Positions 28,401-37,319 of a stretch of DNA of 64,000 nucleotides are shown here, one piece after another. How positions within the stretch are numbered: the stretch's first letter is position 1; each line of letters starts with the position of its first letter. The position numbers and the translations under genes are program-made. The notes under the pieces were generated by a model that was not told where the DNA came from, did not search any database, and saw only the letters and a program-made list of their open reading frames with translations. Where the stretch lies: NCBI GenBank assembly GCA_905221605.1, contig CAJNDS010002087.1, forward strand, positions 383,001 to 447,000. Direction: 5' to 3'. This DNA comes from Symbiodinium natans (taxonomy: Eukaryota; Sar; Dinophyceae; Suessiales; Symbiodiniaceae).

Positions 28401-30496
28401 GGAGGAATGGAAGGGCGGACTGTGGAGTCGGTTCGTCGGATGCCACGTTGTTGCCGAAGCAGGGAGAAGGCCGAGGAGTATGCGTTCTACATGTGGCCAG
28501 GGTTTCTGACACCAATGAGTGTTCGGGAATGGGCATGTTGGACTCGGGAGCATCACATCCTCTCAGATCACTTCGTCCTGGAGAACAGCTTCCGCAGCAA
28601 AAGGTGTTGGTGTCTTTAGCTGTTGGATCTCGGGAGATGTGTATTACCCCAGGTGGGACCCTGGTAACTCCTGAAATGGTAGATCCACTAGTGCCAATTG
28701 GCAAAGCGAGCGCCTTGGTTGGTCTCAGAGTTCAGTGGCGTGGTGGCAAGTGCACAGCCTCACATCCTGTTCTGGGGGAACTTCGCGTTCGTGATCTGAA
28801 TGGGTGCCCTTGTTTAGAAAAGGAGGTGGCGCTTCAGATCATTGATGAAATGGATTGGTGCTCCCCAAAGCAAGCTTTGAAGGTGGCACGTATGGTTCAA
28901 GGGTGTCCGAATACGGACAACGAGGTGGCTGTAAAAACGTCGTTGCAAAGCGCAGCGCGGACAGCGTCAGCGAATGAGGAGGAGTTCGTCCAGGCATGCT
29001 GGAGATTTCTTCGGTGGTATTATGGGGATATACCAGAAAATATGCTGATGGAGCTGTTGCCACGTGGAGATATTGCGGCGTTGCCTTTCAACCGTCATAA
29101 AAGGAGACGGCTGGCACGAGCAAAAAGGGTGGTGGTACACCTATTTTCGGGAAAACAAAAATGGCATTTTCCCAGTCGGGATGTGGAGGTACTGGAGCTG
29201 GATTTGACAAAAGGCGGTGACCTACATAATTCGAGCGTCTGGAAGTATCTTCTGCATCTGGCGGCTGAAGGAAAGGTGGTTGCTGTGGTTGGAGGACCTC
29301 CATGCAGGACAGTGTCAAGGTTGAGAGGTGAAGACGGTGGTCCACCTGTATTACGCCGGCGCTGTGGGCCTGAACGGTTGGGATTAAAGAGTCTTCCTTG
29401 GCCACATCAAGAATTAGCTCAAAAGGATGGTGTTTTACTTCTGAAGATGCTTTTCCTATATGACGTGGCGGTGCATTCAAGGTGTGGAACTGCTGAAGTC
29501 ATCAATGGAAGTTCTGTCTTCTTTGGCATGGAAAGCCCTGGGGACCCTGAACTCATAGGGAAAGATTTCTCTCAGAACGGCAAAACGGTCTTGAGTGCTG
29601 AGGATCTGGTGGATGGTTCTCAGGAAGGGCTCTCAAGTCCTACCTTCTGGAGTTGGCCAGAGGTGAAAAGCTTTTGTGAGCGTTATGGAATGTACGCTGC
29701 ACACTTTGATCAAGGAGCATTGGGACATGCTCTGGTGAAACCTACGACTTTCCTGGTGTCTGATATGGAACTATGGGAATCGTTGGAACAGGTTCGCGTG
29801 GTTGTTCCGTGGTCGGCAACATTCGCTTCTACCCTGGAAGAGCGTATTGGACAATCCTCTATATGGGCGCGATGGGCGTTTGGATTGGTTAAAAGAATAC
29901 GTCACAGGTTGGCACAATGGTTGCATGAGAGCGATGCTGAACGGGAAGCTATGGTGTTAAAAAAAGAAGAACGAGAAGGGACGTTACGGAGGTTGACGAC
30001 TGAGGAGCGAGCTTTCCGTGACCATTGCCTAAGGGGGCATATTCCTTTCAGACGTGATTGTCAAATCTGTGTGTCTGCCGCTGGAAAAGAGCGTCGCCAT
30101 TTGAGGCGAAAGCATGGGGATGCTTACACTTTATCATTGGACTTAGCGGGTCCATACAAGTGTTCGAAGGATGCTCACCAGCAGAAGCCACGACACGCTG
30201 TTATTGGTGTGTATCAATTTCCAATGTTGGATCCCAATGTGGGTCGCCCTCCAGAAAAGGAGGAAGATGCGGATGAGGTGGAAGATCACGTGGCAGATGA
30301 AGGTGCTGGTGTTGGAGAATGGTTAGGCGATGCACTTCGAGGAGGAAGGCTCTGCACCGGTGGAACCTGCGCCAGTTCTGGAGGCGGAGGTGTTGAAAAT
30401 TCAAGCTTCCGAGAAATCCTGGAAGGAACTGAAGGACCACTTGACCCAACCTGTCCGTATGATCAACTTCGTTATGGTGGAGCCGATTGTGGATAA
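25475..30496 (+). CDS. copia ORF1: gag, zinc motifs, two protease motifs, methyltransferase-like block, integrase start
   Basis: Read from the ATG in good context (GCCATGG), 1673 codons. An acidic, low-complexity N-terminus leads to a helical gag-like region (about 423-650). A CCCH-like motif lies near 704 and a CCHC knuckle (C-x2-C-x4-H-x4-C) at 733. Retropepsin-like motifs follow: DTAATH at 862 and DSGASH at 1023. At 1219-1370 is a cytosine-C5-methyltransferase-like block: VVHLFSG as motif I, GGPPCRTVS with Cys1277 as motif IV, and MESPGDP. The H/C zinc module (near 1515-1535) and first integrase Asp (LSLDLAGPY, 1556) come last. The frame then leaves the coding path and stops. The methyltransferase call is by motif only; activity is unknown. 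Confidence 0.85.
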   Translation: MDMMRRRSEPGLSPTANEAEGNRGGGGEDRQQMVQALTDGREVAMIQPTPQVENEVVPVQAANPFWSERAQEEMRLRQSRPASLPASGGDRSGEGTRRPPSLQDLLGQEPAPVERPSSGLMGQMERGTIGGVQADEELIPDVSGEEQTEDMAVVKRALKELLVQTKELGNRLHRVEEKSYTSAASGSASRARSSGVVDANTAYPLGMTPEKQYLPGQVFYTDGMGGFWTVLPDGTWLPIEGYDLPKGCDLQSLPGSRKGDVQVEDEKEVPMMHVAEGKKPSRLPPLNYPTGGPASGGYASGPPGLTHVPITSVPSGVDGSAAPVGNQPGFVSARETATQENSAGSGGYTMVDDVPYRWKMVAGKLELEKVPLTAVAPGIGHGLPQGPGGRVSLPPGAVVPRGMPITGDSSGTERPEALGKHVMSLPTLADYTPSNPTALGDWIAMIEPMLSSLTDTGRVWWQCVYSKAYQAYAKWLSVSPLERLGIKAELEGLKVVQTVHVLLEQRAVSLLLQAIPERLKTEIVSTRMLGSVMIFYKLLTVYQPGGANERSTMLNFLVQPSPATSISEAIKGVRQWAQWRSRLRELRAAEPDATLLIKGLDGLSSALLAKHPTVHFRVASFREKLGVDYSPTSETATKLAEMLQAEFELLLHSAGEQEVKQDSDAKKRARLNKAQKGTGDETEEGDKGKGKGKRYSGDGERPFCWIYGKTDAGCKFGSRCKFHDKDSLERGRCFECGAVGHLQPQCPYKDGASSNVDSNPERSRSKGNSPKGGKGGKGAKWGNAKKAEVAEGGDETANAGLDKGSASPSSPSTANQVLVEALEVLKSMKLSSEQSASNGDPSIRMLCGSGLLQQEGRVALVDTAATHLVRTLFPWECLPDTTVMVQSALGGVTMRITEKGTLIREDNGPLIIPLWLILEFGANLTVINGMCHVGAKSSLDQLLWFEHGCLVMDYKTAEKMVLHAEGQRVSWSHSQWRNGRADCGVGSSDATLLPKQGEGRGVCVLHVARVSDTNECSGMGMLDSGASHPLRSLRPGEQLPQQKVLVSLAVGSREMCITPGGTLVTPEMVDPLVPIGKASALVGLRVQWRGGKCTASHPVLGELRVRDLNGCPCLEKEVALQIIDEMDWCSPKQALKVARMVQGCPNTDNEVAVKTSLQSAARTASANEEEFVQACWRFLRWYYGDIPENMLMELLPRGDIAALPFNRHKRRRLARAKRVVVHLFSGKQKWHFPSRDVEVLELDLTKGGDLHNSSVWKYLLHLAAEGKVVAVVGGPPCRTVSRLRGEDGGPPVLRRRCGPERLGLKSLPWPHQELAQKDGVLLLKMLFLYDVAVHSRCGTAEVINGSSVFFGMESPGDPELIGKDFSQNGKTVLSAEDLVDGSQEGLSSPTFWSWPEVKSFCERYGMYAAHFDQGALGHALVKPTTFLVSDMELWESLEQVRVVVPWSATFASTLEERIGQSSIWARWAFGLVKRIRHRLAQWLHESDAEREAMVLKKEEREGTLRRLTTEERAFRDHCLRGHIPFRRDCQICVSAAGKERRHLRRKHGDAYTLSLDLAGPYKCSKDAHQQKPRHAVIGVYQFPMLDPNVGRPPEKEEDADEVEDHVADEGAGVGEWLGDALRGGRLCTGGTCASSGGGGVENSSFREILEGTEGPLDPTCPYDQLRYGGADCG

Positions 30497-33400
30497 ACAG
30501 CAAACAACTGTTTTGTCGGCAGTTCAAAGGATGATGGTGCGCTTGCAGAGACATGGGTATCCGGTGTTGAGAATCCACTCAGATCGAGCGGGGGAGTTTG
30601 TCAATGCACGCTTCCGGTCCTTTTGTGAAACTCGTCTGATATATAGGACCACTGGTGATCCTGGAGTCCCGCAAACAAATGGGCGCGCTGAAGCATGTGT
30701 GGGTTTATTCAAACGTGGTGTCAGGTCGCTCTTAAAGGAGGCGCGACTCGGGCCGGCGTACTGGGCACTGGCTGCTCGCCATTGGTCAATGTTACGGTGG
30801 CAGAAAGCTGAAAGGGAGTTGGGGTTAAATCCTAAAGCATTGCTTCCTTTTGGTGCTCAGATTCAAGTCAAACGTCGTCCGTGGGAGTTGCTGGGTCCGG
30901 ATGGAACAAAGAAAGGTCGGCAATGGGTCGATCGTACGCAGCCTGCGCTTCTTTTGGGTCCATGCGATGACCTACCTGGTGGTTATTGGGTGGAAGCTCA
31001 AGGGACTGCAAAAGATCCGGATGAACTGGTGTTATTTCCCTGCACTACGATTTTTTCCAATATAAAGGAACCGCCTGAATTGGAGCTGGAAGGGGTGGTA
31101 GAAGAACAGGAGCCTTCTCCTCCAGAGCATCGTCTCAAGGGGAAAAAACCGGCGCTTCGGTTTGCTGATGAGGAAGGACCTCCTTTACCTCCGCCTCGCG
31201 ATCCTCCAGTTCGCCATCGGTTGATGGCAAAAAGCCCGGCCTCTTCACTGCGTGGTCGTGTGGGCTCCTTGCGCTTGCTTCGCAAGCGGGGGGAGAGTCC
31301 GCCCTTAGAAATTTTCGAGGATGACATGCAGGGTCTGGGGGAGCTGGAAGAAAATGCAGATGTTGAGGACAATGTTCCTGGTGATGAGTATTGGCCGACT
31401 TGCTGTTCTCCTCATGAAAATGCTTATTTGGTCTGCAAAAGTGAGACTGCTGGGGATGGAACACAGTTGAAAAAAGAAGAGCAAAAAGCCAAGTCAATGT
31501 ATGAAAGGTCTATGTATGATTACGTGGACTGCGAGGAGCTTTTGGAAGGGATTGTATACCCAAAGAGGGTGAATCGAAGAGGTGGTATCAACAATTGGTG
31601 CGCAAGTACGCGAGCTCTGGTGTTGGGCCACTATACTCATGGCGGAGTGTGTGGTATCACAAAAGAGACTCATCGAAGACCATGGCTATGTCGTTATTTG
31701 GCATCATTCGTGAGGCACCACAATCCTGAAGCCAAATTTTCTGCTCTTCAGATCTCATGCAATGCTCCGGTGTCATTGCATAGGGATAGTCACAATGAAA
31801 AGCATTGCTGCAATTATGTGTGTGGCTTTGGTGACTATAAAGATGGTCAGCTGTGGGTTGAGGATGAAAAGGTCTTAGAGGAAGGAGCTGAAGTGGTGGA
31901 GCAATCCTATGGGAAGAAAGTCTTACCTGGAAAATTGGTGGATATCCACTGGAACTTCATGTCGTTCTTTCCGAGAAAGCTGCATGGTCCTATGCCTTGG
32001 AAAGGGAACAGGGTATCCTTGACAGGGTACACACCTGTTTTTATGGAGCGTTTGAGCTACAAGGATAGGTGCTATCTTCTCCAATGCAAGTTTCCTCTTC
32101 CGGAACCACAAGCTGAAGAAGGTGAAAAAAGGAAGTGGTTAAAAATGACGTTGAAAGAGACCTCGCTGGACGACCTTGCAGAGGAAGTCGACTACGCTGT
32201 GTTCGAAGCGCATCAATGGGCTCTAGAGGAGCATTTGAGTATTCGACGCCTAATTGCTGAACAGGAATGTTGCATTTTGGACGAGTTCCATGGATCGGCC
32301 AATGAGTCGAATGAGGAGAAAGGATCAGAGACTAGAGAATGGCTGGTTAAAGCAAAAAGGGCTGAGGAACAGCTCTCGAAGTTTTTGGTCAAAGCAGCTC
32401 AAGTTCAGCAAATGGTGCAAGAAAATACCGCGCTTGAGGCAGCAGAGGAGGTTGAGTTCCTGCAAACAAAAACAATCCCTACACAAGAAGCCATGCAAGA
32501 GCTGGAAAAGTGGAGGGAATCATTGTCGGACGAGGTGACGTCTTTGGTGAAAGAGTTGGAGGTGGTGGAACCAACAACTCAAGAAAAGCTGGACAAATTG
32601 GCGGAAGAGCCTAATGCACCGGTGATTGAGCACGTTCCCAGTCTGGTGGTGTTTACCCGGAAGCAAGGGACAGGGAGGCGACGTGCCCGTATCTGTGCAT
32701 GTGGAAACTTCATTTCGTCAACGGCAGCTACAGAATATGAAGGGCCGAGGTCACTCAGTCGTCACTCGCTGTACGCTCCAGGCTTAGATTCAACTACATT
32801 CAGGTGTCAAGTGAGGCACGCAGCATATATGGTATGGATCATCGCTGGCTTAGACATTTCCAAAGCTTTTCTGACGGCGCCGATGAATAGGGCGCAAAGA
32901 GAAGGGCGTTTGGTGGTGGTGCAGCCCCCAAGGGCGGCGGTGAAATTGGGTCTTTGCACAAAGGAGGAGCGGTGGATTGTGAGAAAGGCCTTGTACGGTT
33001 TGGCCGAAAGTCCTGCAGCATGGGTGGAGTGGCGAGACCAACGTCTTCAAGGTATGTCTTGGGTGTCAAAGGATGGACAAGCAATGAGCTTTCAGAGGTC
33101 CAATGCAGACCCAAGTCTGTTCCTTATTATGGCACAAGAAAAGCCGGAAGGTGCAAGCAAGTTGGTAGGGACAATGGGTCTTTACGTGGATGATTTTTTG
33201 ATGGCTGGGACTATGACAGTGCTCCGGGAGGCCTTGGAACAGATTAGGAAGGAGTGGAAAACTTCTGAACCCGAGTTCTGTGGTCCAGGCTGCGGTGATG
33301 GATTCCTGAAGTTTTTGGGTGTCCAAATCTGGTATCGAAATGGCAGCTTCTTTCTCAACCAGGAGGACTTCGTGAGAGATTTGCTGAACCGACGAGGGTA

Positions 33401-34685
33401 TCAGATCGATGAAACTGGAAAAGGGAGTAACCTGCCAATGGTGAAAGAAACTCCAGGTGAAGAAGAGGAGGTGGATATTCCTTCCTTGCGAGCGGCTCAA
33501 GGTGCCGTAGGGGAGTTCCTCTGGGTGGCAATCAAAACTCGACCTGATTTGGCGTTCTGCACGAGCCAGTTGTCTTTGTGGACATCCCGAAGGCCACGAT
33601 TTGTGGTTAAAAAGGCTGAGGAAGTTTTCCGATACCTTGCTGCAACTCCAACGTTAGGCTTGACGTTCGGAGCAATCGCAACATGCGAAAAAGAAAGGAA
33701 TGAGGTGTTGCGTTATGGACGAGGTGTTAAGGTGGTGGAGTCCTACGCGGATGCCAGCTTTGCAGCAGGTGAAAATGAAAAGAGCCACTCAGGAGCGGTG
33801 GTGGTGTGGGGTGACTGTCCAGTGATGTGGGCAACACAAAGACAATCAACGGTGGCTTTAAGTACAGCTGAAGCTGAATTACATGCGTCCATAGAGGGAG
33901 CAACGATGATTCAGTCGTGCACCCCTATAATTGCCGCTTTGGTTGGAACAGGTGAAGAATCGCTGCAAAAAGTGCTGTATACAGATTCGGTTTCAACGTG
34001 CTCGATCATTCAATATCCTGCTGGAAGCTGGAGAACAAGACACCTGAGAATTCGAGCAGCCGGTGTCAGGTCTCTGGTGGACCGTGGTTATATGGTGATA
34101 GCGCACCTTCGCGGTGAGTATATGATCGCTGACCTGTTGACTAAGTTAATGAGTGGACAGGTGTACGCAAAGCAAAAGGCACTTTGGGGTCTCAGACTGT
34201 TGGTTCAAGGAACTGACTTGAAAAAAGCCTCGCTTGCAATGGCGGTCATGATGGTGGCTGCATCTCTGCAAGGGATGGCAACTGGTGGCGAAGAAGTGTC
34301 CACGGCTGGATTCTTTTGCTCAGAAGAAGGGGTGTGCAAGGTCGCCAACACGTCTACGGTGATGGTTCTGGCTCAAGGTATTGAAATGGTTGTCAACAAT
34401 TCAGACCTTGTTGCGTATTTGGTGGCAGCAATTATACTCTGGGAACTGGCATGGTGCCTCTTTCGACGGCTGTATAAATGGCTGTGGATCAAGAAAGCGG
34501 TGGTTATTCCTGCGAGTGCCACTTTGTATACAACAGTGGGTGGGAACTGTATGCACGCAAGCAGTGACTGTGATGTTCTGCGATATTCACAGCCCAGGGC
34601 TAAGACGCTTTGTAAGCATTGCCTCAAGGATGGCTGGGTGGTGAATGCTGAGTTCCTTGGTGAGGAACGGGCCGCTGGAACGTGA
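30330..34685 (+). CDS. copia ORF2: integrase end, TET/JBP-like dioxygenase block, RT, RNase H, C-terminal membrane segment
   Basis: 1451 codons in the +1 frame relative to ORF1, beginning right after a TAG in that frame. The second and third integrase acidic residues are HSDRAGEF (Asp85) and GRAEA (Glu121). A double-stranded-beta-helix region at about 440-570 has LHRDSHN (His484, Asp486), then KLHGPMPW (His552) and NRVSLTGYT (Arg561), which is the 2OG-Fe(II) metal and oxoglutarate set with the HRDxHN form seen in TET/JBP enzymes. RVT_2 follows with LDISKAF and YVDD at 952. RNase H has YADAS (1141), STAEAEL and YTDS. A hydrophobic helix (about 1358-1385) and a Cys/His module (GGNCMHASSDC...LCKHC) end the protein. 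The dioxygenase assignment is inferred from the motif. Confidence 0.85.
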   Translation: MHFEEEGSAPVEPAPVLEAEVLKIQASEKSWKELKDHLTQPVRMINFVMVEPIVDKQQTTVLSAVQRMMVRLQRHGYPVLRIHSDRAGEFVNARFRSFCETRLIYRTTGDPGVPQTNGRAEACVGLFKRGVRSLLKEARLGPAYWALAARHWSMLRWQKAERELGLNPKALLPFGAQIQVKRRPWELLGPDGTKKGRQWVDRTQPALLLGPCDDLPGGYWVEAQGTAKDPDELVLFPCTTIFSNIKEPPELELEGVVEEQEPSPPEHRLKGKKPALRFADEEGPPLPPPRDPPVRHRLMAKSPASSLRGRVGSLRLLRKRGESPPLEIFEDDMQGLGELEENADVEDNVPGDEYWPTCCSPHENAYLVCKSETAGDGTQLKKEEQKAKSMYERSMYDYVDCEELLEGIVYPKRVNRRGGINNWCASTRALVLGHYTHGGVCGITKETHRRPWLCRYLASFVRHHNPEAKFSALQISCNAPVSLHRDSHNEKHCCNYVCGFGDYKDGQLWVEDEKVLEEGAEVVEQSYGKKVLPGKLVDIHWNFMSFFPRKLHGPMPWKGNRVSLTGYTPVFMERLSYKDRCYLLQCKFPLPEPQAEEGEKRKWLKMTLKETSLDDLAEEVDYAVFEAHQWALEEHLSIRRLIAEQECCILDEFHGSANESNEEKGSETREWLVKAKRAEEQLSKFLVKAAQVQQMVQENTALEAAEEVEFLQTKTIPTQEAMQELEKWRESLSDEVTSLVKELEVVEPTTQEKLDKLAEEPNAPVIEHVPSLVVFTRKQGTGRRRARICACGNFISSTAATEYEGPRSLSRHSLYAPGLDSTTFRCQVRHAAYMVWIIAGLDISKAFLTAPMNRAQREGRLVVVQPPRAAVKLGLCTKEERWIVRKALYGLAESPAAWVEWRDQRLQGMSWVSKDGQAMSFQRSNADPSLFLIMAQEKPEGASKLVGTMGLYVDDFLMAGTMTVLREALEQIRKEWKTSEPEFCGPGCGDGFLKFLGVQIWYRNGSFFLNQEDFVRDLLNRRGYQIDETGKGSNLPMVKETPGEEEEVDIPSLRAAQGAVGEFLWVAIKTRPDLAFCTSQLSLWTSRRPRFVVKKAEEVFRYLAATPTLGLTFGAIATCEKERNEVLRYGRGVKVVESYADASFAAGENEKSHSGAVVVWGDCPVMWATQRQSTVALSTAEAELHASIEGATMIQSCTPIIAALVGTGEESLQKVLYTDSVSTCSIIQYPAGSWRTRHLRIRAAGVRSLVDRGYMVIAHLRGEYMIADLLTKLMSGQVYAKQKALWGLRLLVQGTDLKKASLAMAVMMVAASLQGMATGGEEVSTAGFFCSEEGVCKVANTSTVMVLAQGIEMVVNNSDLVAYLVAAIILWELAWCLFRRLYKWLWIKKAVVIPASATLYTTVGGNCMHASSDCDVLRYSQPRAKTLCKHCLKDGWVVNAEFLGEERAAGT

Positions 34686-34857
34686 ATTTTCCAAGTACGA
34701 GGTGAAGAAATCCTCAATGGTAAAGGATTCAGCCAATGAGCTGAAGGTTCGTCCTGGATGACGTTAAACCATAATGTGCATTTCAAGCAGCTGGCTGCTG
34801 CCTAAATGGCGGTTTTTGGCCAAAGAACGGCATCTCCAATGTGTCCTAGGAAATCCT

Positions 34858-34870
34858 AGGACAGGGGGAG
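34858..34870 (+). promoter_or_regulatory. polypurine tract
   Basis: AGGACAGGGGGAG directly precedes the 3' LTR and would prime plus-strand DNA. An inverted TCCTAGGAAATCCTAGGA lies just upstream. Confidence 0.75.
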
Positions 34871-35098
34871 TGCGGAGCTGCAACTGGTATTGTAGAAAAG
34901 AGTTGGTGATGGGAGTTGAAGGGGTCAATGAACCCGGATATTTTTGGCTCAAGGCTCAAGAAACGTGGACAATGCGCCCTATGGAAAAGGTGTGTTTGGT
35001 TGTGCTTTGGGTTTTGTCTTCGGTTGTTCCAGGGGAATCAAGGGCTTCTGTTGGGGCTGACTGTTTTGTTCCCTGTCCTCCTTCGGTTGCCCCCCGTA
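34871..35098 (+). repeat. 3' LTR
   Basis: 228 bp, one mismatch to the 5' LTR. It is followed by the target duplication CCCTA and the rest of a CCCTAAACCCTAAAC array. Confidence 0.95.
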
Positions 35099-35103
35099 CC
35101 CTA

Positions 35104-35853
35104 AACCCTAAACGAAGCTGCCTCCAGGATGCTCTCCCAAGAAGTTCGGGGGTTGTGGTTCGGCTTGTGTGCTTTGTAAGATTCAGGAGGTTCGTAAGCT
35201 GTTTCACAGCTGCGGCCTGAGGCGAAGCACGTCCGGCTGGGAGCTCAGCTTGCTTGCGGAGAGCGCAGTGCGGCTTCACGGTGCTTTGTTCCGGGAGCTC
35301 AGGGATTAGAAGCGGGCTCAGTGAGGAAGTCAGAGTGGGACATGCCAGCCTGAAGTCTGCTTGAGGCCCGTGCATGAGCGGCTAGACGACATCATGCAGG
35401 AGTCCAGGGGGGGGGGTTTCTTCAACAGCCCTTTTGGAAGAGTCGGACTTGACGTGGTTTTCGGGTTTGGGCTGCATTTCTGGGTTTAGGGTACAGGAAG
35501 AGCTTTCCAGCTTCGGGTTCCCTTGAAAGCGTGCTCTTCGGAGACCAAGTCTCAAGACCACACAAGAGCCCCCCAAGCTATGACAAGGTGTGCCCATGAG
35601 GTGCGTTTGTTGGCAGTCTACGAGGGTGTGGGATTAAACCTCGGGCTCCTAAACCCTGACTGCAGACGGCGATTCTCAGCCGGCTTAAACAACAGGCACA
35701 CCTCCCTCCCCATCCTCAAAAGGAATGAAGCGGAGCACCAAGGTGCTAGGGCCCTAGAGCCGCCCGCCCGTAGAGCCAAAGTCCTGGCCTTTATGCCAAA
35801 AACCACCCAGCCCCGGAATGTTTGTTCAATTCCGAAGTTCTGCATTTTTTCAG
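35104..35853. other. no recognisable gene
   Basis: The remainder of the telomere-like target array and unassigned sequence. ORFs here show no known motif. Confidence 0.4.
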
Positions 35854-36003
35854 GACTCCTTTAAAGTGATGGCGGTTATACACATGGACGTGAGTGGAGA
35901 CTTCCAGGGCTGTTTCACCTGCTTGCCACAGGGCCGGCGAGAAGCTTGGTACCAGGCGCGGACGCGGCAGCAGGAGTTGGAGATGAAGGCACGCCTGGTG
36001 TAG
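35854..36003 (+). CDS. candidate terminal exon, unknown gene
   Basis: A strong acceptor (CATTTTTTCAG) is followed by 49 codons and TAG. The segment includes VIHMDVSGDFQG and a basic helix REAWYQARTRQQEL. The composition and the acceptor look real. The upstream exons and the protein family were not identified. Confidence 0.35.
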   Translation, partial: DSFKVMAVIHMDVSGDFQGCFTCLPQGRREAWYQARTRQQELEMKARLV

Positions 36004-37010
36004 AAACCGCACAGCTTGGGGCTTAGATGGTCTATGCTCTAAACCCTGAATAGCGATCTTACATGCAATCTTTTGTTCATGCAGAGTTAGAAGGAGCCCA
36101 AGCTTATCATCCTTGTTGTGATTTAGGGTTGGGCCCTGCATGTCCGGCCAGGAGGCCACGATGCACCCTGTGATCTCTGCAAGGACGACCCGCAGACCTT
36201 TAAAGGGGGTTTAGGGTTTCATGGGGAGAAGGGGGGGGGGGGGGGGCGAGACAAGGCTTGACCACAACGCCCTAAACTCGACTTCCGCATAACTTCACAC
36301 CCGCTCCGAAAAGCCACAAGGCCTCGGAGCATCCACCGGCCCGCACCCACAAGCAAAAATGCCTTTCGTGTACAACTTCAAGCGCTATCAGACGAGGGCA
36401 TCGTAATTAGCAGCATGAGCCTTCGGCTTCAAGGGTATGGCAAACAGAAGGGGTTGTTTTAGACCTGCGGTTGTGCCACCCCCACCCCCTTAAAAATGTA
36501 AAATGGGGGAGGGGGCGCATACTTGTAAACGCTTTTATTTTACAACTTTGCATAACTGGCGCCCGAGGAGTGCCGCAAATCACGGGGGCCCAAAATGTAA
36601 ATTACAATTTCAGCACCCCCCCCCCCCCCCCCCCCCAAGGGGGTGGGGGTGTTGTGCCAGCCGCAGGCAGAATGACAGAATGACAAAGGCAGTTGTACGC
36701 GGCCCACCATGGGCCAGACTGCAGCTGGCGGAGATTGGTAGCAACAACTTTTACAAACATTCGCCGCGAAGAACTTGGGAAGGGCTTAAGTCAAAGGTTC
36801 AGAGCAGACACAGATCGCCGTACAGGCGATTCCCAACGGGAAAACGACATTTATTTACATAGTTCGCCTGGCAACGCATCGACGGTAGAGTTTTGCGGGT
36901 TCGCCTTGGGGCTTAAATGCAGAAAGACTTCGTGTTCCTTTTTCTGCCTCCCCCTCCCCCCCTTCTAGATTGCATCCCCGAGTTTAGGTGAGCCCCTGGA
37001 AGCCTTAACC
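36004..37010. other. no recognisable gene; homopolymer tracts
   Basis: It contains a G run near 36224-36247 and a C run near 36617-36640. No exon is supported. Confidence 0.5.
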
Positions 37011-37100
37011 TTGGGATGCTAACAGTTTTTAACAGGGATCATAATTGGCGGTACTGTAATCCCCTATTGAGGACTGGAAGTTTAAGGGGGAACGTCCCAA
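37011..37100. mobile_element. MITE family A, copy 1
   Basis: It begins TTGGGATG and ends CGTCCCAA, with internal CCCCTATTGAGGACTGG. It is flanked by a perfect 8-bp duplication CCTTAACC (37003-37010 and 37101-37108). The left end lacks part of the terminal repeat seen in the other copies. Confidence 0.75.
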
Positions 37101-37216
37101 CCTTAACCCCGCAAAGAGTCCCCAATCAAGACGGCGAGGGCTCGCAATATGGAGCCGCGTTTCGGAGATCAAGGCCTGAGGATCCGGATCTGGTTTTTTG
37201 CAGTTGTGGATGTAGT

Positions 37217-37313
37217 TTGGGATGTTCTCCCTTATACAGTCTAGCAGTCCTTAATAGGGATTATAGTGCCCCCGATTATAATCCCGACTGCTAGCATAAT
37301 GGGGAACATCCCA
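37217..37313. mobile_element. MITE family A, copy 2
   Basis: TTGGGATGTTCTCCCTTATA at the left end matches the reverse complement of ATAATGGGGAACATCCCA at the right. The inner arms CTAGCAGTCC...GACTGCTAG are also complementary. The flanks GGATGTAG and GGATGTGA could be a decayed 8-bp duplication. Confidence 0.75.
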
Positions 37314-37319
37314 GGATGT

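Larger units (their letters stand above)
25185..35098 (+). mobile_element. nearly intact Ty1/copia LTR retrotransposon, 9.9 kb
   Basis: The element has 228-bp LTRs, a 5-bp target duplication (CCCTA at 25180-25184 and 35099-35103), a primer-binding site, a purine tract and two overlapping reading frames. The order is gag, zinc motifs, two protease-like motifs, methyltransferase-like block, integrase, dioxygenase-like block, RT, RNase H. Integrase preceding RT defines Ty1/copia. The LTRs differ at one position, so the insertion looks recent. A frame change inside integrase may disable it. Confidence 0.95.
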
